NCBI RefSeq assembly: GCF_030315745.1
Contig: NZ_JASXSH010000006.1
Coordinates: forward strand, 62,001 to 126,000
Length of the DNA stretch: 64,000 nt
Direction: 5' to 3'
From: Gordonia heveisoli
GTDB lineage: Bacteria > Actinomycetota > Actinomycetes > Mycobacteriales > Mycobacteriaceae
This document shows, one piece after another, positions 43,172-51,942 of this stretch. Position 1 is the first letter of the stretch, and every line of letters starts with the position of its first letter. A program made the translations under genes and the position numbers. Below the pieces are notes generated by a model. It was not told the DNA's origin. It saw nothing but the letters and a program-made list of their open reading frames with translations, and ran no database searches.

Positions 43172-44023
43172 ATGAGCACCACCGTCGAAGCAAGTACGGG
43201 CACCACTGCGGGCGCTCGCGACCACGCCCGATCGCAGGCCAGGGCGATCACCGACTCGATGCCGGTCGTCCCCGCGTCGAACTGGCCGACTCCGCCCGCA
43301 GGCGTCGATCCGGCAACGCTGACCTGGGCCGAGACCGTCCCCGGTGGGCGCTACACCGCCAAGGTCCTCGCCCGCGGTACCCGGATTCGGTTGCATGACG
43401 TGGCAGGTGCGGCCTGTGCCCACCTACTGCTGTGGCGCGCCGACGCCCCGTGGGAGCGACTCAACGTCGCCGACACGGTGAAGGTGCCGTGGCAGGCGTA
43501 TGTGGGGACCGGACATCCGCTGCTGTCGGATCAGGGCCGGGTGTTGGCGACCGTGGTCGCCGACGACTCGACCCGCCACGACGCGCTGTGCGGTACCACC
43601 ACTCTCGCCGCCAATACGGCGAAATATGGTGACGGACACGTTCATTCCGCCAGTCCCGCGGGACGTGAGCTGCTCACGCTGGCCGCCGCCAAACACGGTC
43701 TGACCCCGACCGACGTCGCCCCGTCGCTCTCCTTCTTCCACGGGGTACGGGTCGCCGACGACGGTTCGCTGAACTCGATCGGCACTGCCGGTGCGGGGAA
43801 GAGTGTCGATCTGCTCCTGCATCTGCCGTGCATCGTCGCCATCGCCAACACCGCGCATCCGCTCGACCCGTCACCGACCTTCGACACCACCTCCATCGAA
43901 GTCCTTGCCTGGCAGGCGAAGAACGACCTCGATGCACTGCTGGCCGGCGTCGCCGACGCCGATCCGGAGTATCAGCGCGCCGTCGCCAACTCCGAGGACG
44001 TCTGGGCCGCAGCCCGTCTGTGA
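43172..44023 (+). CDS. Urea carboxylase-associated protein 2 (carboxyguanidine deiminase-type subunit)
   Basis: A 283-residue protein of the UAAP2 family. Visible blocks are WAETVPGGRYTAKVLARGTRIRLHDV, GAACAHLLLWRADAPWERLNVADTVKVPWQAY, DDSTRHDALCGTTTL and PSLSFFHGVRVADDGSL. In bacteria with guanidine carboxylase the two associated proteins form the deiminase that turns carboxyguanidine into allophanate. ATG at 43172 with AAGGAG upstream. Next gene is its partner 41 bases away. Confidence 0.85.
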   Translation: MSTTVEASTGTTAGARDHARSQARAITDSMPVVPASNWPTPPAGVDPATLTWAETVPGGRYTAKVLARGTRIRLHDVAGAACAHLLLWRADAPWERLNVADTVKVPWQAYVGTGHPLLSDQGRVLATVVADDSTRHDALCGTTTLAANTAKYGDGHVHSASPAGRELLTLAAAKHGLTPTDVAPSLSFFHGVRVADDGSLNSIGTAGAGKSVDLLLHLPCIVAIANTAHPLDPSPTFDTTSIEVLAWQAKNDLDALLAGVADADPEYQRAVANSEDVWAAARL

Positions 44024-44064
44024 CCGGCCGACCCGACCATCTGCGTATCCCAAGGAGATTCACC

Positions 44065-44721
44065 ATGACCACACGCACCGCTACTCCGGCCGGCGAACTC
44101 GCACTCGTGCCCGGCACCGTCGTCTACGACGCCGAAGTCGGCGACCGTGGCCCCTGGTCGGGGGTCGTCGCCGCAGGTGACGTCCTGACCATCGTCGACC
44201 TGTACGGCAATCAAGCCGTCGACACGCTGTTCTACGGCGCTCACGATCACCGTCTTCGTTACTCGGCGCAGACCACGATCGCCGCGCAGGGCAACATCTT
44301 CCTGACCACCGGCACCGTTATCCGCGACCAGGAATCCAACCCGCTGATGACGATCGTCGCCGACGAGGTCGGCAACCACGACACCGTCGGCGGCGCCTGC
44401 TCGCAGGAATCCAACACACTGCGCTACGGCCATCACACGAAACATCAGCATGCCTGCGTGGAGAACTTTCTCATCGAGGGCAGCCGACACGGGCTGGGTA
44501 AGGCCGATCTGGTCGGCAACGTCAACTTCTTCATGAACGTCCCGGTCGATCCCGACGGCGCGCTCGGGATCGTCGACGGATTGTCGGCGCCCGGAAAGCG
44601 TCTGGCGTTGCGCGCCGAGGTCGACACCCTGGTGTTGATCTCCAACTGCCCGCAGATCAACAACCCGTGCAACGGATTCGACCCGACGGCCGTGCGCGTC
44701 ATCGTGACCCGCCCCGCCTGA
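44065..44721 (+). CDS. Urea carboxylase-associated protein 1 (carboxyguanidine deiminase-type subunit)
   Basis: A 218-residue partner of the preceding protein. It has VTIVDLYGNQAVDTLFYGAHD-type core (seen here as LTIVDLYGNQAVDTLFY), NIFLTTGTVIRDQESNPLM, the HD/C segment GGACSQESNTLRYGHHTKHQHACVENFL and NFFMNVPVDPDGALGI. The Cys/His-rich central part is suited to metal binding or catalysis. AAGGAG precedes the ATG at 44065. Confidence 0.85.
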   Translation: MTTRTATPAGELALVPGTVVYDAEVGDRGPWSGVVAAGDVLTIVDLYGNQAVDTLFYGAHDHRLRYSAQTTIAAQGNIFLTTGTVIRDQESNPLMTIVADEVGNHDTVGGACSQESNTLRYGHHTKHQHACVENFLIEGSRHGLGKADLVGNVNFFMNVPVDPDGALGIVDGLSAPGKRLALRAEVDTLVLISNCPQINNPCNGFDPTAVRVIVTRPA

Positions 44722-44766
44722 TCCCCACCCGTCTCGCCGCTCACCACCATCGAGGAGACCACCACC

Positions 44767-46815
44767 ATGGCCACCATCTCCGTGCTCCGATCCGGTCCGA
44801 TGACCACCATCCAGGACTGGCCCGGTCGCGTCGGCTACTGGAAGATCGGCGTCCCACCGTCGGGACCCATGGACGACCTCTCGTTCCGGCTCGCCAACGC
44901 CGCGGTGGGTAACCCCGACGACGCGGCCGGTCTGGAGATCACCCTGGCCGGCCCGGCATTGAGCTTCGCCGAACCGGCCGTCGTCGCGGTGACCGGTGCC
45001 CCGGTCACCGTCCGGGTGGCCGGAAAGGTGGTGCCGCAGTGGGTTCCGGTCACGGTGAACGCCGGGGAGACCCTCGACATCGGGTTCGTCGGGACGTTGG
45101 GGATGCGTGTGTACGTCGCGGTGGCCGGTGGCATCGACGCCCCCGACTACCTGGGTAGCCGGGCGACCTTCACAATGGGTCGGTTCGGCGGCCGCGACGG
45201 GCGTGCCCTCGCCGACGGGGACGAGCTGACGACCGCCGGATCGGTCACCGGTCCGGCGCGGCGGATCCTCACCGAGGAACAGCCCGCACTGACCAACGCG
45301 TGGCAGCTGGCGGTCACGGTGGGGCCGCACGGTGCCCCGGAGTTCTTCACCGAGGAGGACATCGCCGACCTATTCGAGGCCGATTACGAAGTGCATTTCA
45401 ACTCCGACCGCACCGGGGTTCGGCTCGTCGGCCCGCAGCCGCGATGGGCGCGCACCGATGGCGGGGAGGCCGGACTTCACCCGTCCAACATCCACGACAA
45501 CGCGTATTCGGTCGGGGCATTGGACTTCACCGGCGACACGCCCATCCTCCTCGGTCCCGACGGTCCGAGCCTGGGCGGATTCGTCTGCCCGGTGACCGTG
45601 GTGAGCGCCCAGCGGTGGAAGTTGGGGCAGCTCAAGCCCGGTGACACGATCCGCTTCGTCCCGGTGCGCGCCACCCAGACGGCGTCACCGTCGGAGCTCG
45701 GCCTGGCGCGGCGGGCCAGCTTCGGCCACGTGCTGTCCACCGGCGGTGACGACGACAACGGCATTCTTGCCACCACGACCACCGCAGACGGCACCACCGC
45801 GGTGACCTATCGGCGCAGTGGTGACGACAACATCCTCGTCGAATACGGTGACATGCGCCTCGATCTGGCGCTGCGGGCGCGGGTGCATGCGCTCGGCGAA
45901 CGCATCGACGGCGAGCGGCCGCGCGGTCTGGTCGATCTCACCCCGGGGATCCGGTCCTTGCAGGTCAAGGTCGATCCGGACGTGATGAACCAGACGCAGT
46001 TGCTGGAGTGGCTGACCGAGTGTGAGAGTCAGCTGCCAGCCGCCGAGGACCTCGTGGTCCCCAGTCGCACCGTTCACCTGCCGTTGTCGTGGGACGATCC
46101 CTCGACCCGCGAGGCCATCGAACGCTACATGCTCGGGGTGCGGTCGGATGCGCCGTGGTGCCCGTGGAACATCGAGTTCATCCGGCGGATGAACGGCCTG
46201 AACTCGGTCGACGACGTCTACCGCACCGTCTTCGACGCGAGCTACCTGGTGCTGGGTCTGGGCGACGTGTACCTCGGTGCGCCGGTGGCGGTTCCGCTCG
46301 ACCCGCGGCATCGGCTGGTCACCACCAAGTACAACCCGGCCCGCACCTGGACCCCGGAGAACGCGGTGGGGATCGGCGGCGCGTACATGTGCATCTACGG
46401 TATGGAGGGGCCGGGCGGATACCAGTTCGTCGGCCGGACGACACAGGTGTGGAATCATCGGCATCCGCTGCCCGCGCCCGGTTTCGATCCCGAACATCCT
46501 TGGCTGCTGCGCTTTTTCGACCAGATCAGGTGGTATCCGGTGGAGGCCGACGAACTGCTCGACATGCGTGCGGATGTCGCGGCCGGTCGTGGTGACTCGA
46601 CGCGCATCACCGAGGGCACCTTCTCCCTCGCCGACCACCAGCGATTCCTCGACGCCAACGCCGACGACATCTCCGCGACCCGGTCGGCCATGGAGATCGC
46701 GCGGGCCGAAGAACGCCGACGTTGGGCGATGCGCGGCGAATTCGCCAATAGCCCAACAGGTTCGGCTGACCAATCCAGTGCGCTGACCGACGACACCGAA
46801 GGGAAGGTCGCATGA
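44767..46815 (+). CDS. Carboxyltransferase (AHS2-AHS1) half of a urea/guanidine carboxylase, without biotin domains
   Basis: A 682-residue protein corresponding to the carboxyltransferase core of urea carboxylase. Residues 1-310 are the AHS2/KipA-like part (SGPMTTIQDWPGRVGYWKIGVPPSGPMDDLSFRLAN, GPSLGGFVCPVTVV), and residues about 350-560 the AHS1/KipI-like part (DNILVEYGDMRLDLALRARV, VYLGAPVAVPLDPRHRLVTTKYNPARTWTPENAVGIGG). A full enzyme of ~1200 residues would have an N-terminal biotin carboxylase and a C-terminal biotin carrier with a MKM-type site; neither is here or elsewhere in the window. A biotin carboxylase from another locus may serve, or the protein works without biotin as PxpBC does. 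Four-base overlap with atzF. Confidence 0.85.
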   Translation: MATISVLRSGPMTTIQDWPGRVGYWKIGVPPSGPMDDLSFRLANAAVGNPDDAAGLEITLAGPALSFAEPAVVAVTGAPVTVRVAGKVVPQWVPVTVNAGETLDIGFVGTLGMRVYVAVAGGIDAPDYLGSRATFTMGRFGGRDGRALADGDELTTAGSVTGPARRILTEEQPALTNAWQLAVTVGPHGAPEFFTEEDIADLFEADYEVHFNSDRTGVRLVGPQPRWARTDGGEAGLHPSNIHDNAYSVGALDFTGDTPILLGPDGPSLGGFVCPVTVVSAQRWKLGQLKPGDTIRFVPVRATQTASPSELGLARRASFGHVLSTGGDDDNGILATTTTADGTTAVTYRRSGDDNILVEYGDMRLDLALRARVHALGERIDGERPRGLVDLTPGIRSLQVKVDPDVMNQTQLLEWLTECESQLPAAEDLVVPSRTVHLPLSWDDPSTREAIERYMLGVRSDAPWCPWNIEFIRRMNGLNSVDDVYRTVFDASYLVLGLGDVYLGAPVAVPLDPRHRLVTTKYNPARTWTPENAVGIGGAYMCIYGMEGPGGYQFVGRTTQVWNHRHPLPAPGFDPEHPWLLRFFDQIRWYPVEADELLDMRADVAAGRGDSTRITEGTFSLADHQRFLDANADDISATRSAMEIARAEERRRWAMRGEFANSPTGSADQSSALTDDTEGKVA

Positions 46816-48467
46816 CCCGCATCGACGACATCTACGCCCGCCTGACCGAGCGACCGGAGGTGTTCATCACCATCCGGCCACAAGCCGAGGTCGCCGAGGA
46901 GTATGCCCGATCGCTGGCCGCTGGGGGAGTGCTCGCCGGGATGCTGCTCGCCGTCAAGGACAACGTCGACGTCGCCGGGCTGCCGACGACGGCCGCCTGT
47001 CCCGGCTTCGCCTACACGCCCGATACCGACGCCGCGGCGGTGCGGGTTCTGGTCGCCGCAGGTGCGGTGGTGATTGGCAAGACCAATCTCGACCAGTTCG
47101 CCACCGGTCTCGTCGGCACGCGCAGTCCCTATGGGGTGGTGCGGAACTCGCGACGACCCGACCGGATCTCCGGCGGATCGAGTTCGGGATCGGCGGTCGC
47201 CGTCGACCTGGGTTTCGCCGACATCGCGATCGGCACCGATACCGCAGGCTCCGGCCGGATACCCGCTGCGCTGCAAGGGATCGTCGGGGTCAAGCCGACC
47301 GTCGGCGCCATCTCCACCGACGGGGTCGTCCCTGCCTGTGCCAGCTATGACACCGTCACCATCATGGCCGCCGACCTGGACGTGGCGGACCGGGCAATGG
47401 GCGTGATGGCGACCGCGCCGGGGCCGCGGCCATTCGCCACCGACGTAGCGCTCGCGGCCGGGGAGCGGCCGGTGATCGCGGTACCCGCCGAACTACCGGA
47501 GCTCGACGTCGACTGGCGGGCCGCATTCGCCGACGCGGTGTCGCGTGCCGAAGCCGCGGGCGCGATCATCAAGACCATCGATCTGAGTCCGTTCCTGGCT
47601 GCCGCCAAACTGCTGTACGACGATGCGCTGGTCGCCGAACGTGCCGACGCCGTCGGCGACTTCATCGCGGACGCAGACGAATCCGCGGGCCTGGACCCGA
47701 CTGTCGCGGGCATCATCTCGGCGGCCGACCGGTTCGGTGCGCTCGACCTGCTGCGTGCCCGGCGCCGGCTGGCCGACCTGCGTGCCCAGGCGATGGGTGA
47801 GTGGGGCGAGGCCGCCGCCCTGCTGCTGCCCACCGCCCCGGCGCACCCGACCATCGCGCAGGTGCAGGCCGACCCGGTGGCGGTGAACTCACGGATGGGG
47901 ACGTACACCAATTTCTGCAATCTCTTCGACCTGTGCGGGCTGGCATTGCCTGCCGGTGAGATCGACGAGGGGGACGGCACCCGGGCGACCTTCGGCATCA
48001 CGCTGGTCGGCCGGGCGCATACCGACGCGGTGCTCATCGACCTCGGGCGCCGGTTCTTGGGGACCTCCGCAACCGAATCGTCGTCGACGTGGGTGGAGTC
48101 GGTGGCGCCGACGGTCGACCTGGCGGTCTTCGGCGCCCATATGCGGGGCGGTCCGCTGACCCATGAACTGGCCGACCGTGGCGCGCGTTGGTCCGGCGAG
48201 ATCCGGACCGCGCAGGCCTACCGGCTCGTCGCCCTGGACACGGTCCCACCCAAACCCGGTCTGATCCGAGATCCCGATGCCGGACGTGCTATCGCCGGGG
48301 AGCTCTGGCGGCTGTCACCGGCCGCGCTCGGTGCCTTCCTCGCGGCATTGCCTGCCCCGATGATGCTGGGCCGCGTCGAACTCTCCGACGGCCGGTGGGT
48401 GACCGGATTCGGCTGTGCGGCCGATGCGGGCGAAGCGGGAGAACAGCTCGACCGCGACCGCTGGTAG
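46812..48467 (+). CDS. atzF: Allophanate hydrolase, AtzF type
   Basis: A 551-residue amidase-signature hydrolase splitting allophanate to ammonia and CO2. The Ser-cisSer-Lys site is in LLAVKDNVDVAGLPTTAACP (Lys) and RISGGSSSGSAVAVDLG with DTAGSGRIPAALQGIVGVKPT. Residues beyond 440 form the AtzF-type C-terminal domain (VFGAHMRGGPLTHELADRGARW, TGFGCAADAGEAGEQLD), which in known enzymes contributes to decarboxylation. Last gene of the operon, overlapping its predecessor (ATGA). Confidence 0.92.
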   Translation: MTRIDDIYARLTERPEVFITIRPQAEVAEEYARSLAAGGVLAGMLLAVKDNVDVAGLPTTAACPGFAYTPDTDAAAVRVLVAAGAVVIGKTNLDQFATGLVGTRSPYGVVRNSRRPDRISGGSSSGSAVAVDLGFADIAIGTDTAGSGRIPAALQGIVGVKPTVGAISTDGVVPACASYDTVTIMAADLDVADRAMGVMATAPGPRPFATDVALAAGERPVIAVPAELPELDVDWRAAFADAVSRAEAAGAIIKTIDLSPFLAAAKLLYDDALVAERADAVGDFIADADESAGLDPTVAGIISAADRFGALDLLRARRRLADLRAQAMGEWGEAAALLLPTAPAHPTIAQVQADPVAVNSRMGTYTNFCNLFDLCGLALPAGEIDEGDGTRATFGITLVGRAHTDAVLIDLGRRFLGTSATESSSTWVESVAPTVDLAVFGAHMRGGPLTHELADRGARWSGEIRTAQAYRLVALDTVPPKPGLIRDPDAGRAIAGELWRLSPAALGAFLAALPAPMMLGRVELSDGRWVTGFGCAADAGEAGEQLDRDRW

Positions 48468-48892
48468 CCGGTCGGCCTCGGTGCATGAGGTCGGACATAT
48501 CCCACGATGTGGACAGGCAGCTGCGGTGATTGCGGGGCCCGGCGTCGGATCGCTTTCGACGTGAACACAGGTCTGGACCCGCCGGATGGGCGGGTCGCGA
48601 CATGGCTTCCGGAGGCGGCATCGGTGGTGGCGCGGGTGTGCCCGTTGGGGTCCGCGGGCGGCAAAACACGCAGCACAATCGATATGCTTCGGTGAGCTAA
48701 TCAAATCTTTCGGGTGGGTTGTTAAGCCGCAGTTGATAATTCGACCGACCTCCTACTTGGCGGTAAGTGGTTCAGTTGACCAGCATTCGTGCACGTCGCA
48801 CCGGCTCCCGGCTTTCCTCAACGTGTATGCAATTTTCGATCCGCGATGCTTAACTAGCGGTCGTTAAGGTTGCTTTAAGGAAAGTTGGACGC
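48468..48892. other. Gene-free stretch before the secreted protein
   Basis: No frame here reads as protein. The first 200 bases are GC-rich and without visible structure. The last 200 become distinctly AT-richer (from about 48690) and must hold the promoter of the secreted protein; AAGGA precedes its ATG. Confidence 0.5.
48849..48868. promoter_or_regulatory. Dyad in the promoter of the secreted protein
   Basis: CTTAAC and GTTAAG surround eight bases, 25 bases upstream of the start codon; TTTAAGG follows as a further half-site-like copy. Possible operator; regulator unknown. Confidence 0.35.
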
Positions 48893-50659
48893 ATGACCCA
48901 GTTGTCGCGCAATGCAATTCGGCGTTCGGAGAAGGAAGCTCGACGCAAGAACCGCAAAGACAAGCGCGGCCACCGCGTCGCCGCCGCGGCGGTCGCGGTC
49001 GCGGGTGTCGCGACGCTCGGCGCCGGGCAGGTCATGGGTCCGGCGCCTGCCTACGCGCTGGAGATCCCGGAGATCGACAACCCGGCGGGCCAGCTGGGGT
49101 CGATCATCGGACAGCTGGCCAACAACAGCTTGGCGCAGGGGCTGGCCCAGAGCATGCGAATCCAGCTGTGCGCAACAGGTGCCACCAGCGGTGGCGCGGA
49201 TTGCTCGATGTCGACCGGGACCGGAATCGCTCTGGTCATGCCCGACCGGTTGGAGCTGATCCCGCGCGTGGATGCCGATGGTGAGCAGGATGCGCTCTAC
49301 AAGGAGATCGCCGGTTACCTGAACAACCCGCCGGTCGCGCCGAATCCGGCGGACTATCAGGGCGGAATCCTGAATCCGAAATACAACTTGGCCAACACGC
49401 AGTACCTGCTGGCGAAGGCTGCTTACGACGTTGCCGCCGCCCTGGTGGACGATCTCGGCGGCATCAGCATCCCGATCCCCGGTCCGCCCGGGACCACGGG
49501 CACCGCCCGGGTGATCGGCGACGGATTCCAGTTCGCGCTCGCACACAAGGGTGGTCAGGCGACTGCGATCGCCTACCTTCCGGTGAGTGTGGCCACCGCG
49601 GGCGCCAGCGACGGGCGCACCGCCGTCTCATTCGCGCTCGTCGGTATGGCCAATGCGTGGACCACCGACGAGATCCCGGTGACGATCCTCGGTGACAACA
49701 CCATCGGCCCGGGGGCCGGTCTCTCGCTCGGCTCCATCCCGGCGGTGCGCAGCGTCGGCTGCTACGGCGGACTGACCGGCGCATATGCCGAAGGTGTTGG
49801 CGCGTGTGGAAATGTGCTGGGCACCTTCGACTTCCGCTGGAATGCGGTGAACAACGAGGTCCAGTTCGGCCTGACCAACCCGCTCGGGCTACTCGACGAT
49901 CCGACCGGGGTGTTCGGTGAGATCATCTCCGACCTGTTGAGTGGCCAGCCGTTGAGCCTGAGCCCGGACCTGGCGCGACTGTCCATCGGTGGCGACTACA
50001 GTCTCATCAGCGGCAACTTCCTCCGCTTGACCAGCGACTACGGATTCACCAGAGAAGTCACCATCGGTTGGCTCGGACAGGAGCTGGTGCTGTTCCCCAC
50101 CGTCGACATCAACGGTGACCCGGACCGGCCGAACTACATGGGCTTCCCGGTCTTCAAGGCAGGCGAACTCGATACCTCGCAGATTGTGCCGGTCTTCGAC
50201 ATTCCCGACTTCGACATCCCGTTCGGAGATCTGCTGGGCGTCACCTCGAACCCGGCGTCGACGTTGAGTGCTCCGGCTCCGGAAGCGCGCACACTCGCCA
50301 CGCCCGTCGAGGACAGCGTCGCCGAGCAGAGCGACGACGCGGCCCCCACCGAGGAGTACGTCGGGCGGCACCGGGCGCCGGAGTCGGCTGTCGCCGAGAC
50401 GCCAGAAGCTGAGACCCCAGAAGCTGAGACCCCCGACGCTGAAACCCCCGACGGCTCGACCGAGACCGGTGGTGAGTCAGATGATTCGGGCAGCGAGTCC
50501 GGTGGCAGCACCGAGAGCGCCGACGAGAGTTCGGACGACGCAGGCTCGGACAACAGTTCGGACCACGACGGTAGCTCGAACGACGGTGGCTCGAACGACG
50601 GTGGCTCGAACGACGGTGGCTCGAACGACGGTGGCTCGAGCGACGGGGGCACCGACTGA
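48893..50659 (+). CDS. Secreted protein with acidic repeat tail
   Basis: A 588-residue exported protein of no firmly recognised family. A 30-residue Arg/Lys-rich n-region precedes the signal core VAAAAVAVAGVATLGAGQVM and an AYALE-type cleavage site. Residues about 57-430 form a hydrophobic-beta domain rich in Gly/Ile/Pro with two cysteines each side (CATGATSGGADC and CYGGLTGAYAEGVGAC). From about 460 the tail is low-complexity: four copies of AETPE/D, then a Ser/Asp/Gly run ending in SNDGG repeats. Net charge of the tail is strongly negative. Surface-exposed or cell-wall-spanning role inferred; no sortase motif is present. Confidence 0.78.
   Translation: MTQLSRNAIRRSEKEARRKNRKDKRGHRVAAAAVAVAGVATLGAGQVMGPAPAYALEIPEIDNPAGQLGSIIGQLANNSLAQGLAQSMRIQLCATGATSGGADCSMSTGTGIALVMPDRLELIPRVDADGEQDALYKEIAGYLNNPPVAPNPADYQGGILNPKYNLANTQYLLAKAAYDVAAALVDDLGGISIPIPGPPGTTGTARVIGDGFQFALAHKGGQATAIAYLPVSVATAGASDGRTAVSFALVGMANAWTTDEIPVTILGDNTIGPGAGLSLGSIPAVRSVGCYGGLTGAYAEGVGACGNVLGTFDFRWNAVNNEVQFGLTNPLGLLDDPTGVFGEIISDLLSGQPLSLSPDLARLSIGGDYSLISGNFLRLTSDYGFTREVTIGWLGQELVLFPTVDINGDPDRPNYMGFPVFKAGELDTSQIVPVFDIPDFDIPFGDLLGVTSNPASTLSAPAPEARTLATPVEDSVAEQSDDAAPTEEYVGRHRAPESAVAETPEAETPEAETPDAETPDGSTETGGESDDSGSESGGSTESADESSDDAGSDNSSDHDGSSNDGGSNDGGSNDGGSNDGGSSDGGTD
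50396..50455 (+). repeat. 15-base tandem repeat coding for AETPE/D
   Basis: Four head-to-tail 15-base units (consensus GAGACCCCAGAAGCT), progressively diverged, in frame in the secreted protein. Confidence 0.8.
50561..50650 (+). repeat. 15-base tandem repeat coding for SNDGG
   Basis: Four perfect copies of TCGAACGACGGTGGC (50576-50635) flanked by one diverged copy on each side, in frame near the C-terminus. Likely to vary in copy number between strains. Confidence 0.88.
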
Positions 50660-50679
50660 CCCGTTCCATCCAGGATCGA

Positions 50680-50714
50680 ATGCCCCCGTCGCGACCCCGT
50701 CGCGTCGGGGGCAT
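50680..50714 (+). terminator. Terminator after the secreted protein
   Basis: A 16-base-pair stem with one mismatch (50680-50695 with 50699-50714) around loop CCC, 21 bases after the stop. Confidence 0.78.
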
Positions 50715-50860
50715 CTCACTGTCGATCGTCGACGCGTCGATCGGTCAGCGCCACCATCCATCCACCGGATGAACTACCGGCAGGCGTTTGTTCGGCCGAC
50801 TGGACTGCGGATATGGCTACAGTGGAGGCCATCGAAGCCCGCCCGACGAAGGAGCATGTC

Positions 50861-51055
50861 ATGGCCACCGACCCGGCCAAGAGCAAAGCCGTCGTCCAGG
50901 TCGTCCGCCAGCATCCGGGGATGAGTCTGGTCGCGATCTCGCCCGCCATCGTCGTCTTCGCGCTCGCCTGGTGGTTGGTGAATCCGTTCGTCGCGATCCT
51001 GCTCGCCATCGTCGTCCTCGGTGGCGGGTACTACCTGCTCACGCGGGCGAAGTAG
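50861..51055 (+). CDS. Small two-helix membrane protein
   Basis: A 64-residue protein; ATG at 50861 with GAAGGAG upstream (a 50813 start adds a poor 16-residue leader). A basic N-terminus (DPAKSKAVVQVVRQHPG) is followed by two helices, LVAISPAIVVFALAWWLV and FVAILLAIVVLGGGYYLL, ending TRAK. Eight bases before the S4-protein gene, probably one transcript. Function unknown. Confidence 0.7.
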   Translation: MATDPAKSKAVVQVVRQHPGMSLVAISPAIVVFALAWWLVNPFVAILLAIVVLGGGYYLLTRAK

Positions 51056-51063
51056 GGCCCTGG

Positions 51064-51942
51064 GTGTCCACGCGTGTCGATGCCTGGATCTGGGCCATCA
51101 GACTGACCAAGACCCGCTCGGCAGCAGGTGCGGCATGCCGCGGTGGCCACGTTCGGGTCAACGGCAACCCGGCGAAGGCTGCGCAGCCGATCGTGCCGGG
51201 CGACGAGGTCCGGGTCCGCCTCAACGGCCACGAGCGGATCGTCGAGGTGACCAAGCTGATCAGCAAACGCGTGTCCGCGCCGGCTGCCGCCGAATGCTTC
51301 ATCGACCGCAGTCCACCTCCGCCACCCCGAGAGATCCTGGCCAGCCAACCCCGACGTGATCGGGGTGCGGGCCGGCCGACCAAACGGGAACGTCGCCGGC
51401 TCGACCAGTTGCGTGGCGGCTTCCTCATCGCATTCACCGCGATCCTCGCGCTGCTCATCGCGGGCTGCTCCTCGGATGAACCGGCCGCGGATCCGGCGGC
51501 CCCGGCCGGACCGCAGGCGCCCGGTCGTGCCGGCGCCGGACCGTTCTTCGGTGAATGCGGCGGCGTGACGACCGCCGAGGTCTCCCAGATCACCGCCTTC
51601 GGGCAGCTGGTCAACACCGTGAACAACTCCACGGTGTGCGAATGGGACACCGACGGCACGCGCACCGGCGCGACGGCCTCCTTCAACTGGTATCGGGGCT
51701 CGCCGATCGGGCGTGAGCGGGCCACCGAGCAGTTGTCCCGCCAATCGACCACCGACATCGAGATCAACGGGCACCACGGCTTCATCGCCTCCGACGTCGG
51801 CATCTGCGAGATCGGTATCGCCTTCGACGCCGACTTCTTCGAATGGTCGGTGAGCGCCGGAACCGGATCCGAACGCACCACCGAACAGATCTGTGACTCC
51901 GCACGGCAACTCGCCCGCATGTCGATCGAGCGTGCGTCATGA
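51064..51942 (+). CDS. Fusion of an S4 RNA-binding protein (Hsp15-like) with a DUF3558 lipoprotein
   Basis: 292 residues in one open frame. Residues 1-115 are a complete S4 protein: VDAWIWAIRLTKTRSAAGAACRGGHVRVNG, then GDEVRVRLNGHERIVEV and the family tail GRPTKRERRRLDQLRG. With no stop in between, residues 116-292 are a complete lipoprotein: GGFLIAFTAILALLIAGCSSDE (lipobox LIAGC) and a DUF3558 domain with four further cysteines (GECGGVTT, TVCEWDT, GICEIG, QICDSAR). The junction falls exactly where two separate genes would meet. A TTG at 51409 could start the lipoprotein alone. GTG start at 51064. The next lipoprotein overlaps by four bases. Confidence 0.8.
   Translation: MSTRVDAWIWAIRLTKTRSAAGAACRGGHVRVNGNPAKAAQPIVPGDEVRVRLNGHERIVEVTKLISKRVSAPAAAECFIDRSPPPPPREILASQPRRDRGAGRPTKRERRRLDQLRGGFLIAFTAILALLIAGCSSDEPAADPAAPAGPQAPGRAGAGPFFGECGGVTTAEVSQITAFGQLVNTVNNSTVCEWDTDGTRTGATASFNWYRGSPIGRERATEQLSRQSTTDIEINGHHGFIASDVGICEIGIAFDADFFEWSVSAGTGSERTTEQICDSARQLARMSIERAS

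Noticed and set aside
44767..46815. 5-oxoprolinase PxpBC fusion
   Set aside because: No PxpA-like gene is adjacent, whereas urea-carboxylase-associated proteins and AtzF are; the carboxylase assignment fits the context better, though the chemistry stays open.
50561..50650. CRISPR-like array
   Set aside because: Units are 15 bases, contiguous and without spacers, and they are in frame inside a coding sequence.
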